Positions 15,554-16,697 of a DNA stretch of 16,697 nucleotides are shown piece by piece. Positions within the stretch are counted from its first letter, which is position 1. Each line of letters begins with the position of its first letter. Under the pieces are notes generated by a model. That model was not told the DNA's origin and did no database searches. It saw only the letters and a program-made list of their open reading frames with translations. The position numbers and the translations under genes are program-made. This DNA is from Clostridia bacterium. Lineage in GTDB: Bacteria; Bacillota; Clostridia; Christensenellales; Borkfalkiaceae. The stretch lies in assembly GCA_900770185.1 (NCBI GenBank), contig CAAGJM010000002.1, forward strand, positions 1 to 16,697. Reading direction: 5' to 3'.

Positions 15554-15583
15554 ATTATAGGTTTCGGGCACAAAAGCCGTAAA
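15554..15583 (-). promoter_or_regulatory. Candidate sigma-A promoter of the transporter/surface-protein operon
   Basis: On the minus strand: TTTACG (15583-15578), an 18-base spacer, then a perfect TATAAT (15559-15554). Transcription would start near 15547, giving a leader of about 250 bases before the solute-binding protein gene. The -10 is excellent and the -35 moderate (four of six). Confidence 0.5.
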
Positions 15584-15608
15584 TTTTTTGGCGTTTTGCG
15601 CATAACTT

Positions 15609-15622
15609 CCGTTAAATAACGG
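15609..15622. promoter_or_regulatory. Perfect 14-base inverted repeat, possible operator
   Basis: CCGTTA-AA-TAACGG, 18 bases before the -35 of the AraC gene and about 26 bases upstream of the operon promoter's -35. The position suits a site that acts on both promoters. AraC proteins more often use direct repeats, so the binder is unknown. Confidence 0.4.
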
Positions 15623-15640
15623 GCATTTTTGCCGAAAATA

Positions 15641-15669
15641 TTGACAAAACCTCGCATAATGGATAAAAT
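15641..15669 (+). promoter_or_regulatory. Sigma-A promoter of the AraC gene
   Basis: Perfect TTGACA (15641-15646), a 17-base spacer, and TAAAAT (15664-15669). The expected transcription start, about seven bases on, falls on or next to the ATG at 15676. No Shine-Dalgarno sequence lies between promoter and ATG, so the message would be leaderless or nearly so. Confidence 0.7.
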
Positions 15670-15675
15670 AATGCT

Positions 15676-16497
15676 ATGAAATCAACCGTCGTAAAAAAAT
15701 TGATATCAAAACTACCGCCCGAAGAAATCACCACTTTTTTGTGGGACGATAACAGCGTTCTGCACCGCCACAGCGATTGGGAATTTACTTCCGCCGTCGA
15801 CGGGAAAGGCACGAACATAGTAAACGGCACGCATTATCCGTTAATGCCGGGGGACTTTGTTTTACTTGGTCCGCAACACGTGCATCAATACGTTTCCGAC
15901 ACGCCCATTCAGCGGCGCGACGTTTGTATCGCAACCGAAAAGTTAGAGCAGCTTTGCAAAACGTTGTCGCCCACCCTTTACGCTACGCTTTGCCGCCAGG
16001 AAAAACCGATTGTTATCCACTTAAGCTTGGAAACGTTTTCGGAGCTTCATAAGAGGCTTTGCAACCTTAACGTGTTCAATTCCGACGTCGAGCATACTCA
16101 CGCCGTTTTATCATCGATAGTCGTCTATCTTTTAGGACTTTACATAGAGCATAAGTCTGAAAAGCGTATACCCGAAAGTATACTGTCGTTTTTGCAACAA
16201 ATTTCAACGCCCGACGTTTTTTCGCTGAGAATAAACGATATTATCGCGCTGAGTTCTTACTCTCACTCGCACTTTATTAAAATTTTCAAAAAACACGTCG
16301 GCAAAACGATTATCGAGTACGTGACCGACCTTCGCATCGCTTACGCCGCCACCCTTTTATCTTCGACCGACTTAAACGTTATTACCATTGCGTCTAAGGT
16401 CGGGTATGATAACCAGTCGTTTTTCGCGCAAAAGTTCAAAAACAAATACAACCTTTCGCCGCTCGAATATCGTAGCTCCGTCCATCACGACGATTAG
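15676..16497 (+). CDS. AraC-family transcriptional regulator with N-terminal cupin domain
   Basis: A 273-residue cytoplasmic DNA-binding regulator. Residues about 28-75 form a cupin-like effector domain (HRHSDWEF, GDFVLLGPQHVHQY), the usual sugar-sensing part of this family. Residues about 180-268 carry the paired helix-turn-helix of AraC proteins (DIIALSSYSHSHFIKIFKKH, then ITIASKVGYDNQSFFAQKFK and the NLSPLEYR end). It is divergent from the sugar transporter operon, a standard place for its controller; activation of the operon by an imported sugar is inferred. The ATG at 15676 gives the full family length; the next in-frame Met lies within the cupin. The length is normal for the family and there is no sign of decay. 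Confidence 0.94.
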   Translation: MKSTVVKKLISKLPPEEITTFLWDDNSVLHRHSDWEFTSAVDGKGTNIVNGTHYPLMPGDFVLLGPQHVHQYVSDTPIQRRDVCIATEKLEQLCKTLSPTLYATLCRQEKPIVIHLSLETFSELHKRLCNLNVFNSDVEHTHAVLSSIVVYLLGLYIEHKSEKRIPESILSFLQQISTPDVFSLRINDIIALSSYSHSHFIKIFKKHVGKTIIEYVTDLRIAYAATLLSSTDLNVITIASKVGYDNQSFFAQKFKNKYNLSPLEYRSSVHHDD

Positions 16498-16697
16498 CCC
16501 GCTTAGGGAAAACATTCCTTATCACTAATTACCTAAAAGGCGACTTTTTAGCCCTTTTCCGCAACCGCTCGTTTGCAGTACGTTCAGTACAACTGCTCTC
16601 ACGCTTGCGAAAAATAATCTAAAAATGCGCTCTTTTAGGTGCGAAGCATTTTTGCGGTGGAGAAATCGCCGCTTGCGGTGTGGTTTTTGCAAGGCAA
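16498..16697. other. Non-coding right edge after the AraC gene
   Basis: No supported gene. A weak hairpin (AGGGA/TTCCT, about 16505-16519) and a pairing AAAAGG/CCTTTT (16535-16540 with 16553-16558) followed by few Ts could end AraC transcription, but neither is a convincing terminator. On the minus strand about 20 open codons run in from the right edge to a TAA at 16635-16637; too short to call. Confidence 0.5.
16531..16640. repeat. Long imperfect palindromic element
   Basis: Outer arms ACCTAAAAGGCGACTTTTTAG (16531-16551) and CTAAAAATGCGCTCTTTTAGGT (16619-16640) pair with few mismatches. Within them TTTTCCGCAA (about 16555-16564) pairs with TTGCGAAAA (about 16605-16613), and the centre holds GCAGTAC...GTAC..CTGC. 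The whole folds into one arm of about 110 bases. This suggests a dispersed palindromic repeat (REP/MITE-like), unrelated in sequence to the pair at the left edge. Confidence 0.65.

Larger units (their letters stand above)
15295..15675. promoter_or_regulatory. Divergent regulatory region between the operon and the AraC gene
   Basis: Contains 381 bases without a long gene. It holds a candidate operon promoter, hairpins at 15331-15350, 15376-15401, 15403-15426 and 15435-15467, a possible 48-codon frame (15327-15473), a perfect inverted repeat at 15609-15622 and the AraC promoter at 15641-15669. The arrangement fits AraC control of the operon and perhaps of its own gene. No riboswitch class was recognised. 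Confidence 0.75.

Noticed and set aside
16635..16697. Short minus-strand frame entering from the right edge (ending at TAA 16635-16637)
   Set aside because: About 20 codons, overlaps the palindromic element, no recognisable protein; could equally be repeat sequence.
1..16697. CRISPR array, tRNA, rRNA, phage or insertion-sequence gene
   Set aside because: Read on both strands without finding regularly spaced short repeats, cloverleaf genes, or transposase/integrase motifs.

Overview
The window reads as a fragment of a Gram-positive, low- to mid-GC Firmicutes genome, most likely an uncultured gut-type Clostridia (Christensenellales-like). This placement rests on protein style only: Lys-rich lipoprotein signal peptides with LxxC lipoboxes, AGGAGG-type ribosome sites, BspA-like leucine-rich repeats, His/Cys motifs of the form HxYxxGxCxxCG, and a sugar ABC transporter without its own ATPase. 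No rRNA, tRNA, CRISPR array, phage gene or transposase is visible.

Layout, read in the direction of transcription. An AraC-family regulator (15676-16497, +) faces away from eight tightly packed minus-strand genes (15294 down to 324). First comes a CUT1-type sugar importer: an extracellular solute-binding lipoprotein (13585-15294) and two permeases (12537-13550 and 11615-12532). Next is a secreted multi-Ig-like protein (9560-11599), then a DUF4838 lipoprotein whose N-terminus looks like the non-catalytic domain of GH20/GH67-type enzymes (7171-9546). Last come a short Ig-like lipoprotein (6558-7178) and two large lipoproteins of Ig-like plus leucine-rich modules (3308-6544 and 324-3254). Gaps between genes are -8 to 53 bases, so one roughly 15-kb operon is likely.

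The inferred job is surface capture and processing of a glycan or glycoprotein, with import of the released sugar and control by the AraC protein. The substrate cannot be read from the sequence. The least explained parts are the DUF4838 protein and the two modular lipoproteins. In the latter, a cysteine (CxxW) closing each non-terminal module is followed 15-16 residues later by an H-x6/7-C-x2-C motif opening the next. The terminal module of both proteins has alanine at that position and no motif after it, which suggests a metal site spanning module junctions. The last 382 bases of the two genes are about 95% identical, a sign of recent duplication or gene conversion.

Non-coding parts: a two-copy 153-base tandem repeat with long imperfect palindromes at the left edge (1-306); a 381-base divergent intergenic region with a candidate operon promoter, several hairpins, a possible 48-codon leader frame and a good sigma-A promoter for the AraC gene placed so close to its ATG that the mRNA would be nearly leaderless; and a roughly 110-base palindromic element at the right edge (16531-16640).
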